Shown piece after piece: positions 1-8,388 of a stretch of DNA of 64,000 nt. Source of the stretch: Nitrosomonas ureae. Lineage in GTDB: Bacteria; Pseudomonadota; Gammaproteobacteria; Burkholderiales; Nitrosomonadaceae. Every line of letters starts with the position of its first letter. Positions within the stretch are counted from its first letter, which is position 1. The position numbers and the translations under genes were made by a program. The DNA lies in assembly GCF_900108305.1 (NCBI RefSeq), contig NZ_FNUX01000005.1, positions 62,001 through 126,000 of the forward strand. The letters are read 5' to 3'. The notes beneath the pieces were generated by a model. That model saw nothing but the letters and a program-made list of their open reading frames with translations, ran no database searches and was not told the DNA's origin.

Positions 1-1434
1 CGCATCCCCGGATACCGCATTAATATTCTGTTTTCGCAGATCCTGTACCAGTTCACGATTTTGCTCCGCAACGACAAACGGAATATCCTGTTCCACAAGC
101 GCCTGTACGATGCGTTCACCTACGTGGCCATAGCCGACGAGTACGACCTGGCCGTGAAGATATTTACGTTCGGTGCTCATCGGGAGTTCAGCATACGGAT
201 CATCCCGGCTTTCATATCTGCGCGCCACGGCAGAATGCTTCAAGATCAAATTACGGAGAGGCTCAATAACGGCAAAAGCGATCGGATTAAAGGCAATGGA
301 AATCAACGCGCCTGCAAGTACCAGGCTCATTCCCTCAGCAGGCATTAACCCAAGCGATAGCCCCAAGCCCGCCAGAATAAACGAAAATTCGCCGATCTGA
401 CCAAGACTGGCGGCCACTGTCAATGCAGTATTCAACGGATAGCGTAGGATCAGCACCAGCAACATGGCCGCTATTGATTTTCCCACAATAATAATCGCGA
501 CCACCGCTAAAACATGCATAGGCTCATCGATTAATACGGCAGGATCGAACAACATGCCGACGGAAACAAAAAACAATACCGCAAAAGCATCGCGTAGGGG
601 TAAGGATTCTTCCGCAGCGCGATGACTGAATTTTGATTCGCGCATTACCATACCGGCAAAGAAAGCACCCAGTGCAAACGACACATTAAACAATGCCGCG
701 GCGCCATAGGCTATGCAAATGGCGGCGGCAACCACAGCCAGCGTGAACAGTTCGCGCGAGCCGGTGCGGGCAACCTGCCATAGTAACCAGGGCAGTACGC
801 GCAGCCCGACAATAAGCATGATCGCGATAAAGGCCGAAACTAACAGTAAAGTGATTCCGATCGTTTGCCACAGAGGTTGTGTTGCAGTTTCAGCGCCATT
901 TGATCCTCCCAGCATGGTGGCAAAGGATGGCAGCAGCACCAGAATCAGAACCGTGACTAAATCTTCAACAATCAACCAGCCAACCGCGATTCGACCGGTC
1001 ATGGTGTCCAGTAATCCTCGTGATTCAACTGCTTTAAGGAGCACGACCGTACTGGCGCAGGATAACGATAAACCTAGAACCAGCCCTGCACCAAAATCCC
1101 ATCCCCACCAATCCGCCAGGGCCATACCCAGTAAAGTTGCAACAGTCATCTGCACGATTGCACCCGGTACGGCGATACGCTTGACAGCTAACAGATCATT
1201 CAAGGAGAAATGTAACCCGACACCAAACATCAGCAGCATCACGCCGATTTCCGATAATTGCGAGGCAATATCGATATCTGCGACAAATCCGGGCGTGGCG
1301 GGACTGATCGCAATTCCGGCCAATAGATAGCCAACCAATGCGGGAGTTTTCAGCTTTTCAGCGATAAAGCCAAAAATCAAAGCCAAACCAAAACCCGCTG
1401 CGATCGTGGTGATCAGTGTAATGTCATGTTCCAT
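1..1434 (-). CDS. Kef-type cation:proton antiporter (CPA2), C-terminus cut by window edge
   Basis: The open frame runs from ATG at 1434 to the window edge, giving 478 residues without a stop. The protein starts with a short hydrophobic run and then about twelve membrane segments, including LVGYLLAGIAISP near the start and the CPA2-like stretches SLSCASTVVLLKAVE and FALGAFFAGMVM. After the membrane part comes a cytoplasmic RCK/TrkA-N type nucleotide-binding start, VVLVGYGHVGERIV around residue 425, a typical GxGxxG Rossmann motif. This order (exchanger then RCK) is that of YbaL/KefB-like potassium or sodium proton antiporters of the inner membrane, which are usually 550-660 residues, so roughly 80-180 residues are missing. 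The ion is not decided by sequence. The 89 bp to the next minus-strand gene contain no clear promoter. Confidence 0.9.
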   Translation of the reverse strand, partial: MEHDITLITTIAAGFGLALIFGFIAEKLKTPALVGYLLAGIAISPATPGFVADIDIASQLSEIGVMLLMFGVGLHFSLNDLLAVKRIAVPGAIVQMTVATLLGMALADWWGWDFGAGLVLGLSLSCASTVVLLKAVESRGLLDTMTGRIAVGWLIVEDLVTVLILVLLPSFATMLGGSNGAETATQPLWQTIGITLLLVSAFIAIMLIVGLRVLPWLLWQVARTGSRELFTLAVVAAAICIAYGAAALFNVSFALGAFFAGMVMRESKFSHRAAEESLPLRDAFAVLFFVSVGMLFDPAVLIDEPMHVLAVVAIIIVGKSIAAMLLVLILRYPLNTALTVAASLGQIGEFSFILAGLGLSLGLMPAEGMSLVLAGALISIAFNPIAFAVIEPLRNLILKHSAVARRYESRDDPYAELPMSTERKYLHGQVVLVGYGHVGERIVQALVEQDIPFVVAEQNRELVQDLRKQNINAVSGDA

Positions 1435-1523
1435 TCAACTTTTAAAGTTAAGGTTAATCAGTCGGAGCACGCTAATTGGGCTTCAGGAAAACTTCAGGAT
1501 GCTTCTCAATTCCGGTCATGCCA

Positions 1524-3392
1524 TCAAGGCTTATCCAGCAAAATCGGAGTGTTTAAAAACTTCTCGAATTCAATACGCTCTTCCTCAATGGCTTCAAGTA
1601 TTTGATGCTTAAACTCTTCACGCGAGAATGCTTCTTCAAGCATCAAGAGCAATTTCTCGATCGTTAGGCCAATAGTAATGCCGCCAATGATACCACCAAT
1701 GGCTGCACCGATGGCCGTCCCAATGCCGGGAATGAATGAGCCTAGCGCCATGCCGGTTGCGGCGCCCGCTGCGGCTCCGCCTAAAGCGCTGACTGCCTTG
1801 CCGGCGGTTACCTTGATCAGAGCTTGCGCCCCCAGCTTGATAATGCCTTTCCCGGCCACTTTCGCTGTGATCTTGCCGGCAATCGCACCGGTGATTGCAC
1901 CGGCGGTGCCTATTCCGCCGGAAATCAGCATACGGTTTTCCAGATTAATAATCACACTGTGTGCAGGTGGCTCTTTCAGCGCGCTTAACGAGGCCTGCCG
2001 AACAATTTCCAGTTGCGAGTCATCGATGAGATCAACGCGATTTTCATTGAGTATTCGCTCAACTTTCTGCAAATGCTCAGCGCGCAATTGCAGATTATTC
2101 TGTAACAGGCTTTCAATGGATTGTTGCACCGGGCCGAATGCGTTGCCTTGCATCAGATAATTCTGGAGTTTTTCCGCCATCCAGTTTTCCAATGTACCGG
2201 TAGCAAGCGCTACAATACGTTCATATTCGCCTGGCAAGCTATAATACCAATCGAGATAATCGTCCACATTGTCAATCATTTGCTCAAAGCCTAGAGCGGT
2301 AGTTTTGCGCAATTGATCGATTGAAGTTTCCAATTTGTGCAGGCTTTCGAGATAAGCCTGTTCGATCTGTTCCGCAGTTCCGGGTTGATAGTAATCATCT
2401 CCAATTTTTTCCACCGTCTGAATGATAATTTGCTGAGAAGCGCGAATTTCGCCGACTGTCTCCGGATTGGAGCGCATCCAGGCATCGACGTAAACAGTGG
2501 ACGGCACATAAATGAAGAAAACAAAAAAAGTGGCTAACGCCGATGTGATACCCCAGGCCCACGGGGAAACCGCAGGCGGATCATCGCTATCCTGTATCGG
2601 AGCAAACACGCGGCGGTATTCGGATAAAGGGACCATGAAACTGGATATGCCCAGTGCTACATTGAAGAAGAACACTAAGCTCCCCAGAAAAACCGCGCCT
2701 AAATAAAACATGTTACTGAGTGAGTGCAAGCTACTGAGTGCATAGCGTTTTACGCCTTCGATAAAACCTAGTAACCGATTGGTTTCAAGAATCAGAACAC
2801 TGTTTGTTGTTCCGTCCAGATGCTTGCTCGCCGTCATGACCGCTTCAGCCAGTGATGAATATTGGCGATTTACATCACTGTGGTTGATGAAAATGACAAA
2901 AAATATTGCCATTACCAGCGCAGTTGCCCAGCGAGACCAGGATAAAGATTTGTGCACGGCAATGTAGAATTTATATTCGCGTGCAGCCAAAGGGAAGAAA
3001 ATGGCATAAATGGCCGCGAATACGGGGATTGCCGCAAAGAATGCGATCCATTCCCGCTTCTCGGCTGAGCCGAGATAAAACAGCAATAAAAATGCAAAAA
3101 TGACCGACCATAGCAACCAGCCGATATACGCCAGGATTCGCCGGGTGAATAACCAATGCAAAATGCCGGATTTCTTGAATTGACTGGAAAGATAGATTCT
3201 TTGTATGGTTACTGCATAAATAGCCGCAGAGTAAATGGGTAAGGCAAATATGAGCGTTATCAGCAAAGCAAACCATAATTGTTGATCCGGAATCAATCGC
3301 CCCAGGAAATAGGCAAATGCGAGCCAGCTTGCGGAAAATACCAGATAACCAAGCGCTGTTATAAAATTGAAATTTTTAAACGCTGAAAACAC
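1524..3392 (-). CDS. Large membrane protein with C-terminal glycine-zipper region, unknown function
   Basis: 622 residues; I do not recognise a family. The first ~320 residues hold about seven hydrophobic segments with aromatic-rich helices (for example WLLWSVIFAFLLLFYLG). Residues ~320-480 are hydrophilic and helical (a periplasmic or cytoplasmic stalk with coiled-coil character). Residues ~500-585 are a long Gly/Ala-rich stretch with repeated GxxxG spacing (GGAAAGAATGMALGSF, GTAIGAAIGGIIGG), the pattern of glycine-zipper membrane proteins. The last ~35 residues are acidic and helical (EEERIEFEKFL). It follows the EF-hand protein at 3603-5951 in the same orientation, 210 bp downstream, so the two may work together as an inner-membrane complex. 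That is an inference from position only. Confidence 0.75.
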   Translation of the reverse strand: MFSAFKNFNFITALGYLVFSASWLAFAYFLGRLIPDQQLWFALLITLIFALPIYSAAIYAVTIQRIYLSSQFKKSGILHWLFTRRILAYIGWLLWSVIFAFLLLFYLGSAEKREWIAFFAAIPVFAAIYAIFFPLAAREYKFYIAVHKSLSWSRWATALVMAIFFVIFINHSDVNRQYSSLAEAVMTASKHLDGTTNSVLILETNRLLGFIEGVKRYALSSLHSLSNMFYLGAVFLGSLVFFFNVALGISSFMVPLSEYRRVFAPIQDSDDPPAVSPWAWGITSALATFFVFFIYVPSTVYVDAWMRSNPETVGEIRASQQIIIQTVEKIGDDYYQPGTAEQIEQAYLESLHKLETSIDQLRKTTALGFEQMIDNVDDYLDWYYSLPGEYERIVALATGTLENWMAEKLQNYLMQGNAFGPVQQSIESLLQNNLQLRAEHLQKVERILNENRVDLIDDSQLEIVRQASLSALKEPPAHSVIINLENRMLISGGIGTAGAITGAIAGKITAKVAGKGIIKLGAQALIKVTAGKAVSALGGAAAGAATGMALGSFIPGIGTAIGAAIGGIIGGITIGLTIEKLLLMLEEAFSREEFKHQILEAIEEERIEFEKFLNTPILLDKP

Positions 3393-3524
3393 TGCAATGA
3401 TTCCTTCATGATCAATCTACCGGAAATGAATTTTAACTGTTGCAGGTAGGGGATAGGCTGCTGATAGTAGACTTTATTGGCTAGCGGCTGTCAAGATATT
3501 GATAGAATCAGCGCTTCCTTATTA

Positions 3525-3570
3525 GATTGATACAATTCTTCAAGCTCGCTGGATAAGAATTGTATCAATC
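3525..3570. repeat. 16 bp perfect inverted repeat between two membrane-protein genes
   Basis: GATTGATACAATTCTT at 3525-3540 is repeated as its exact reverse complement at 3555-3570, with a 14-base loop. There is no T-run on either side, so it is not a classical terminator. It sits between the stop of the 782-residue protein gene (3603) and the start of the 622-residue protein gene (3392) on the minus strand and may be an mRNA-processing or stabilising stem, or an operator. Immediately beside it, 3506-3521 (AATCAGCGCTTCCTTA) matches 15 of 16 bases of the terminal repeat of the 149 bp elements at 27451 and 30868, so it may be a solo end of that element. Confidence 0.6.
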
Positions 3571-3602
3571 CTGGCTTGTGGTTTAAGACATGAATCAGTT
3601 TC

Positions 3603-5951
3603 TTAATGATTGGCTGGCTTTGGTCCTGGAACAACTGTTGCTGATGACGATCCCGATGGCTGATCTGTAGAAACCTTGGTATCGGATTGTAAACCGTTCA
3701 TGGATTGGGGTGTGTCAGGAGTTTTATTTTCTGATCCGGTGTTATCAGGTTTTGCTTTGTCTTCAATCGTGGTTTCACTTTTCTTATTCGTGAGTTGTTT
3801 CTGTGCTTCTTCACTAGTGTCTGGACTGAAGTAGTCATTGGTCCAAAGGTAGGCGATGCTGCTCAGCAGCAGTATGATAAACAAATACAATTTCCATGGA
3901 CGCTCTTTTTCGGCATAAGGATCAACCAATGATCTCTGGGCGCCGAGTGGCAAGCTGGCCATTTTTGTCAGCGAGGCGCCAAATGGAATATTGATAATGG
4001 CACGGGTATTTACTGCCCAACCATTGCCATCGAGTAATGGCGCCAGATTGCGTTTACGTAGCTTGAGAAACGCGAGAATGACCGATGGGCCCGAGATCAA
4101 CAGGATCAGGCCAAGGATTGCCAAGGGCATTTGCCACCAGACTAAACTGATGAATCCCGTAACGACTGATGCAATCGCAGTGCCAATCGCTCCAATAGCC
4201 AGCCCAATTGCTGCAAAGATACCGGCAAATTTACCGACATCAAATGGAACGGGAGGGGCTTTAACTGCTTCTGCTGTTTGTGCGGTACTGGTTATGCCGG
4301 AAGCCGCCTGATCTTGCACGGCTTTTTCCCGGGCGCTGACCATTTTCTCGATCTGCTCATCAATCATTTTGCCAATCCGCTTATACGGATACCAGAAAGC
4401 CTGGCGGACGCTGATAGGGTGTTCGATAATCTTTACGATCGTCGCATCCCAGTCTTGGCCTTTGCGGTCATAAAAAATGCCATTCCGGCCTACCATCAGA
4501 TTGTCGGCATCGCCATTTGTGAACGCTGCGACGATATTCATTTTTTTACTATCGTCGTCTCTTCGTTGGCATTCGCAATAGGCCAAATAGGTACCGCTTA
4601 AATTTGCCATGCTGCTGTGCTTGTTGATGTCAGTGACGTGCAAGCAAAAATCACAGCTACGGCCATCCAGATAGAGCGATCCCACCTGAAAAATTGCTTT
4701 GTTCTGGGCCGTGTAAAAATCATGAAACGATACAAAATTATCCAATAGCTGGAAAAGATGACAATGAAAGCGAATTAACTTTTCCACCGAATTGATGGCA
4801 TCCGCAGTGCCGGAGTGTGACTTGTCGTTCTGAATCAGTTGCATGATTTTGTCATGGTGCCCGCCTGTCAGAATGGCGCGAACACGCTTGATTCCTAAAG
4901 GTTCAACAGCAGCGCCGCGTTTGGTTTTCAACCATGCCTGATAAGCGGAGAATCTGTTGCATAATTCCTGCCAGTCTCCATTGCTTAGATTATCTTTATT
5001 GCCTAACAATGGCGTGACAACTTTCTTTTTAAACTCAGCCAGGGCGTCGGCCCAGGCAGGATTAATCTCGTTTTCAAGCGGAAGCGGTTTTTTTGCTTCG
5101 ACTTTTGCCAAAGGAAAAGCAGCGATCTCTTCAGAGTCCGCGGATAGATTTCTGCTGGTCAGCGCTTCATATTCGGTTAGCGCGGGATTCAACGGATCAC
5201 CGGCGCGCTGATCAAATTCTGCCAATTTGCTGCGTGTAAAATAATCATCAATTTTAACCTTAACGCGATCGAATGCTGCTTGGGCAGCGCCCGTTTCATC
5301 GCCAAGCAGCAGAATGTTGATCGAGTCTTTCTCAGCCTCCCGCCACCATTCAGAAAAAGCGTTCGCTTCCATATAGAATTGTTTGACTTTTTCTTCAGAG
5401 ATGCCTGGCAAACCCGACCGATCTTCATCCGATCCGACACAAAGAATGATTTCTTCAATGACAGCTTGAGTATTCGGTTCTGGCGCGGCGCTCGAAGGAA
5501 TAATGCCATCCCCGTTGTATTTTGTGCTGGCAAAAATCCTGTTCAAATCTGCCGTATCTTCAACGGTGATTGCGGGTTCTTCGCCTTTGCCAATATTGAG
5601 CAATATTTCTTTTGCCGATGCCAGCAAAATAGCGCCTTCCGCCGTATCGTCATTGATAGCGCTCAAAGATAGGGAATTTGATCCCAGGATCATATCTTCC
5701 GGATTCTTTAGCAGCGATGTGGTCCAATTTACGGCTGCAATAATCTCCGGTACGCGTATATGACCATCTTTATCGGTATCTATGAATTCGAGTGTTTTAG
5801 CATCAAATTCCAAATGATCGGTAGGGCAGCTCAGTGCTGCCCAGAGTTTAGGGTCGAGCTCGCCGAGTGATTTTAAGTCAGCGCTTGAGTTTAAGTGCAC
5901 TTGATCGAAACCGCCGGAGCGGAAGAAATGCCATTTATGTAAAATACCCAT
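3603..5951 (-). CDS. EF-hand-containing membrane protein, unknown function
   Basis: 782 residues. Residues 58-69 read DTDKDGHIRVPE, a complete canonical EF-hand calcium loop (Asp at 1, 3, 5, Gly at 6, Ile at 8, Glu at 12). A second, degenerate loop is around 144-151 (KYNGDGII) and a third at 175-186 (DEDRSGLPGISE). The middle ~350 residues are soluble. Residues ~570-630 form two or three hydrophobic segments with GxxxG spacing, and ~690-705 a further segment (LYLFIILLLSSIAYLW). The last ~70 residues are a low-complexity Lys/Thr/Ser/Pro tail. I know no named family for the whole. Calcium binding by the first loop is well supported; the role is unknown. It lies upstream of, and in the same orientation as, the glycine-zipper protein at 1524-3392. 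Confidence 0.78.
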   Translation of the reverse strand: MGILHKWHFFRSGGFDQVHLNSSADLKSLGELDPKLWAALSCPTDHLEFDAKTLEFIDTDKDGHIRVPEIIAAVNWTTSLLKNPEDMILGSNSLSLSAINDDTAEGAILLASAKEILLNIGKGEEPAITVEDTADLNRIFASTKYNGDGIIPSSAAPEPNTQAVIEEIILCVGSDEDRSGLPGISEEKVKQFYMEANAFSEWWREAEKDSINILLLGDETGAAQAAFDRVKVKIDDYFTRSKLAEFDQRAGDPLNPALTEYEALTSRNLSADSEEIAAFPLAKVEAKKPLPLENEINPAWADALAEFKKKVVTPLLGNKDNLSNGDWQELCNRFSAYQAWLKTKRGAAVEPLGIKRVRAILTGGHHDKIMQLIQNDKSHSGTADAINSVEKLIRFHCHLFQLLDNFVSFHDFYTAQNKAIFQVGSLYLDGRSCDFCLHVTDINKHSSMANLSGTYLAYCECQRRDDDSKKMNIVAAFTNGDADNLMVGRNGIFYDRKGQDWDATIVKIIEHPISVRQAFWYPYKRIGKMIDEQIEKMVSAREKAVQDQAASGITSTAQTAEAVKAPPVPFDVGKFAGIFAAIGLAIGAIGTAIASVVTGFISLVWWQMPLAILGLILLISGPSVILAFLKLRKRNLAPLLDGNGWAVNTRAIINIPFGASLTKMASLPLGAQRSLVDPYAEKERPWKLYLFIILLLSSIAYLWTNDYFSPDTSEEAQKQLTNKKSETTIEDKAKPDNTGSENKTPDTPQSMNGLQSDTKVSTDQPSGSSSATVVPGPKPANH

Positions 5952-6441
5952 GATTTCCTTTAGTTGTAGCTGTTTGATTTAAGATGATTAATAACTTGAC
6001 AAGACTACATGGACTCTATTGTCAAGGCAAGGTTTTGAATATTGGTTTGGGGATAAACTTATCGTGCTATGTATAGTTTGTTCCCGGATATTGTCTTGGT
6101 TTTGAGAAAATCGTTGAGACGCTGTCGGCATGTTGATGAATTTTATTACGTATCCACCTGAGTCAATGTGCAGACCACTTCAATATACCTGTAACATCCA
6201 GTCATTGCTTGCCTCATAGCCGGCTATTCATTGTGCGGTATTCCTCCAGCGCGATACTCCGGCATAGCGGCTGACTGTATTCGATGACGGGGGCGGCATT
6301 GTTGAAGACCGGTATCGTTGCTATGAATGCCTTCCCGCGTATTGCCGCGTTTGGTTGCATGATACAATGCCTTGGAAAACGTGATGTATAAGACGTAATT
6401 CCAGGATTGCAATTTCTATTTTTGTATACAGGAGGGTGCTG
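5952..6441. other. Divergent intergenic region with an inverted repeat
   Basis: This 490 bp stretch separates the minus-strand EF-hand gene from the plus-strand ADP-ribosylglycohydrolase-like gene. I see no gene in it. CTTGACAA at 5995-6002 is mirrored by TTGTCAAG at 6019-6026 with 16 bp between, a dyad 44 bp upstream of the EF-hand gene start that could be an operator. The rest has no clear promoter or RNA structure. Confidence 0.4.
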
Positions 6442-7524
6442 ATGTCGAAGAAAAACATTCAGGATCGCGCCAGTGGCGCCATCATGGGCGCTTTCATTGG
6501 TGATGCGCTGGCTCTCGGCCCGCATTGGTACTATAGTCTGGACGATCTTCGGCGTGATTATGGAGAATGGATCAGTACCTATACTGACCCCAAACCTGAC
6601 CGGTATCATGCTGGCCTTAAAGGCGGTCAATTGTCGCAAGCAGGTTTCATTCTCACGCTTATGGTGCGTTCGCTTGTTGACCGGGGTGGCTACGATACAG
6701 AAGATTTTTGCCGTCGCATGGATGAAGATCTCTTGCCGCTACTTGACGGAACGCCGGTGAGCGGGCCCGGCGGGTACACCAGCCAGTCAATTCGTGAAGT
6801 ATGGAGGCGGCGTGTGGAGCAAAAGCTGCCTTGGGGGAAAACCGGTAGTCACGCCGATACGACTGAGGCCATAGAGCGCACCCTTGCCATTGCTGTCCGC
6901 TATGCATTGAATCCCGGTCAGCTTGCTGATGCCATAACCAAAAATACCCTTCTGACCCAGTCTGATGAAATCGTAGTATCCCTGACCGTCGCTTATGGTG
7001 CAGTATTGGGTCTTTTGATTCAGGGGCATGCTCTGGATACGGAATTGTCCGGGAAGCTCTTGGAATTAGTAAAAAAAGGCGCACTACCGTTTCATGTCGT
7101 GACTCGGGATGATTTACAAATGCCACGTCCGGGTGACCCTGATCCGCCTCGCGCAGGACGCTTCGCCTCACCGGACGCATTGCTGACGCCTTCGTATATG
7201 GCCGCAGCCGTGAACGATCCTGAAATTCGTATAGAGCCGGCATGGAAAGTATCGATTGTTTATGGTATGCCCTGTGCCATTTATCACCAATTGCCTGCTG
7301 CCTATTATCTTGCAGCTCGTTTTCACGGCGATTTTGAATCAGCTGTACTCCATGCCGTCAATGGTGGTGGACAAAACCAGGCACGGGCTATTCTCACGGG
7401 GGCACTGGCAGGCGCTCAAACCGGTTTTTCGGGCATTCCCAGACGTCTGATCGATGGGCTAAAAGAAGCGGCCATTCTGGAGAAGCTGGCTAAGGATCTG
7501 GCCGCATGTATTGAAATACCCTAG
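6442..7524 (+). CDS. ADP-ribosylglycohydrolase-family protein lacking the metal-binding Asp motifs
   Basis: 360 residues from ATG 6442, chosen because AGGAGG lies at 6430-6435, six bases upstream. The N-terminal ASGAIMGAFIGDALALGPHWYY is the hallmark opening of the ADP-ribosylglycohydrolase (DraG/ARH/crystallin J1) fold, and length fits. In active members two metal sites are built by a TDDT-type motif near residue 60 and a GDTDT-type motif near the C-terminus. Here the matching places read KGGQLSQAGF (about residue 55-65) and NGGGQNQARA (about 310-320), so the Asp residues are replaced by Gln, Ser and Asn. It therefore resembles the J1-crystallin-like, possibly non-hydrolytic branch. Substrate is unknown. 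It stands alone between an inverted repeat and a hairpin array. Confidence 0.82.
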   Translation: MSKKNIQDRASGAIMGAFIGDALALGPHWYYSLDDLRRDYGEWISTYTDPKPDRYHAGLKGGQLSQAGFILTLMVRSLVDRGGYDTEDFCRRMDEDLLPLLDGTPVSGPGGYTSQSIREVWRRRVEQKLPWGKTGSHADTTEAIERTLAIAVRYALNPGQLADAITKNTLLTQSDEIVVSLTVAYGAVLGLLIQGHALDTELSGKLLELVKKGALPFHVVTRDDLQMPRPGDPDPPRAGRFASPDALLTPSYMAAAVNDPEIRIEPAWKVSIVYGMPCAIYHQLPAAYYLAARFHGDFESAVLHAVNGGGQNQARAILTGALAGAQTGFSGIPRRLIDGLKEAAILEKLAKDLAACIEIP

Positions 7525-7643
7525 CAGTAGTGATTTTGCAAAACAACAAAGCTTTTGCGGATCGGTTCGAGTACTTCTGTTACTTTCTACTGATTATCCT
7601 TCCAGAAATTCCTGCCCGACTCCCTCATTAGCCAACTGAACAA

Positions 7644-7713
7644 CCACCGGCTAAAGCCGGTGGGTTTGGGCTACGGACTGAAAGTCCGGATACGCGCCGA
7701 CTGAACGGCGTGT
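7644..7713. other. Array of three hairpins, candidate structured RNA or IS200/IS605-type end
   Basis: Three stems follow each other. CCACCGGC/GCCGGTGG pairs at 7644-7651 with 7656-7663 around the loop TAAA. CGGACT/AGTCCG pairs at 7674-7679 with 7683-7688 around GAA. ACGCGCCG/CGGCGTGT pairs at 7692-7699 with 7706-7713 (one G-T pair). Such compact stems resemble the right ends (omega-RNA region) of IS200/IS605 tnpB elements, but no tnpB or tnpA reading frame lies beside it, so it would be a solo end or MITE. It could equally be a non-coding RNA. It lies in the 324 bp gap between the glycohydrolase-like gene and the regulator gene. Confidence 0.5.
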
Positions 7714-7786
7714 CTTTCGGGTTTCATTTTAAAATTCCCGTTGCGATGGCTATAGCGATGGCTATATGGCAGCGCTAACTTTTGCA

Positions 7787-7842
7787 CGCCGGTTTACCCT
7801 CATGATGACGCGAGATAAAAAGATGTCGAGGGTAAAACGGTG
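7787..7842. repeat. Imperfect 15 bp inverted repeat downstream of the regulator gene
   Basis: CGCCGGTTTACCCTC at 7787-7801 and GAGGGTAAAACGGTG at 7828-7842 pair in 13 of 15 positions around a 26-base spacer. The right arm ends seven bases from the stop of the minus-strand regulator gene, so it could close its transcript, although no T-run follows. The 12-mer GGGTAAAACGGT inside the right arm (7830-7841) recurs in the same orientation at 9455-9466, just after the desaturase gene. Confidence 0.5.
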
Positions 7843-7848
7843 ATCCCA

Positions 7849-8244
7849 TTAGTCCTGTCGGGATGTTGACCCAGAGAACGTCTCGAACACTGAAACAGAG
7901 TAATCCAGAAAAATCTCAATTTTTTGCTTGAGATCGGTGGACATCGTAATCCGCTTGGAGCGGAGATCATTGGGGTCTATATGCTCAATGAGTAAACCTT
8001 GATCGATTGCAATCTGGACGTATTTGACGGCGGTGCGCTGGCTGACGTTGGGCATGAGCTGGTACAGCTCGGATTTGTGGAAAGTATCGTCAAGCCTCAG
8101 CCATATGCGCGTAAAAAGATCATAGTAATTCAAATCGTGAAACAGCTTATCTCCCAGGACATCCAACCAATACTGATCCGTACTGTTTATCAGTTGGATG
8201 AGCTGGCGTCGTCTTGCGTCCGTCTGCTTTGCAGGTTTGATCAT
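7849..8244 (-). CDS. Winged-helix (MarR-like) transcriptional regulator
   Basis: 131 residues. The central part (SELYQLMPNVSQRTAVKYVQ then GLLIEHIDPNDLRSKRITMS) reads as a helix-turn-helix followed by a wing with the D-x-R-S-K/R-x-I pattern typical of MarR-type winged helices. The ends are helical, as in the dimerisation parts of that family. It is divergent from the desaturase gene, and the 144 bp between the two start codons hold a strong palindrome at 8322-8347, so the simplest reading is a local repressor of the desaturase and perhaps of itself. The ligand cannot be told. The family call is by eye and of medium strength. Confidence 0.7.
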   Translation of the reverse strand: MIKPAKQTDARRRQLIQLINSTDQYWLDVLGDKLFHDLNYYDLFTRIWLRLDDTFHKSELYQLMPNVSQRTAVKYVQIAIDQGLLIEHIDPNDLRSKRITMSTDLKQKIEIFLDYSVSVFETFSGSTSRQD

Positions 8245-8321
8245 TTTTCTTATCTCCTTCTCTTTGACGTTTGCGGAATTCGCAATGATTAAAAAATATC
8301 ATCATACATCTTTTTGCATGT

Positions 8322-8347
8322 AATTTTGCATGTATAATTGCAAAATT
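8322..8347 (+). promoter_or_regulatory. Palindromic operator enclosing a -10 box for the desaturase gene
   Basis: AATTTTGCA (8322-8330) and TGCAAAATT (8339-8347) are a perfect 9 bp dyad. The 8 bp spacer TGTATAAT ends in a perfect TATAAT (8333-8338), oriented to the desaturase. A -35 element is not obvious (TTGCAT at 8314-8319 is too close). A regulator bound to the dyad would cover the -10 region, so repression is the likely mode. The obvious candidate is the divergent regulator at 7849-8244. Confidence 0.65.
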
Positions 8348-8388
8348 CATGTCGAATAAAAAGTAACTACGAAAGAAGGAGTCAAGCC

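Noticed and set aside
713-1330. 205-codon plus-strand frame inside the Kef gene
   Set aside because: Antisense shadow of a clear antiporter on the minus strand; its protein is low in hydrophobic pattern and lacks a ribosome site.
6214-6639. 141-codon minus-strand frame over the start of the ADP-ribosylglycohydrolase-like gene
   Set aside because: Overlaps the AGGAGG-started gene on the other strand and has no recognisable domain.
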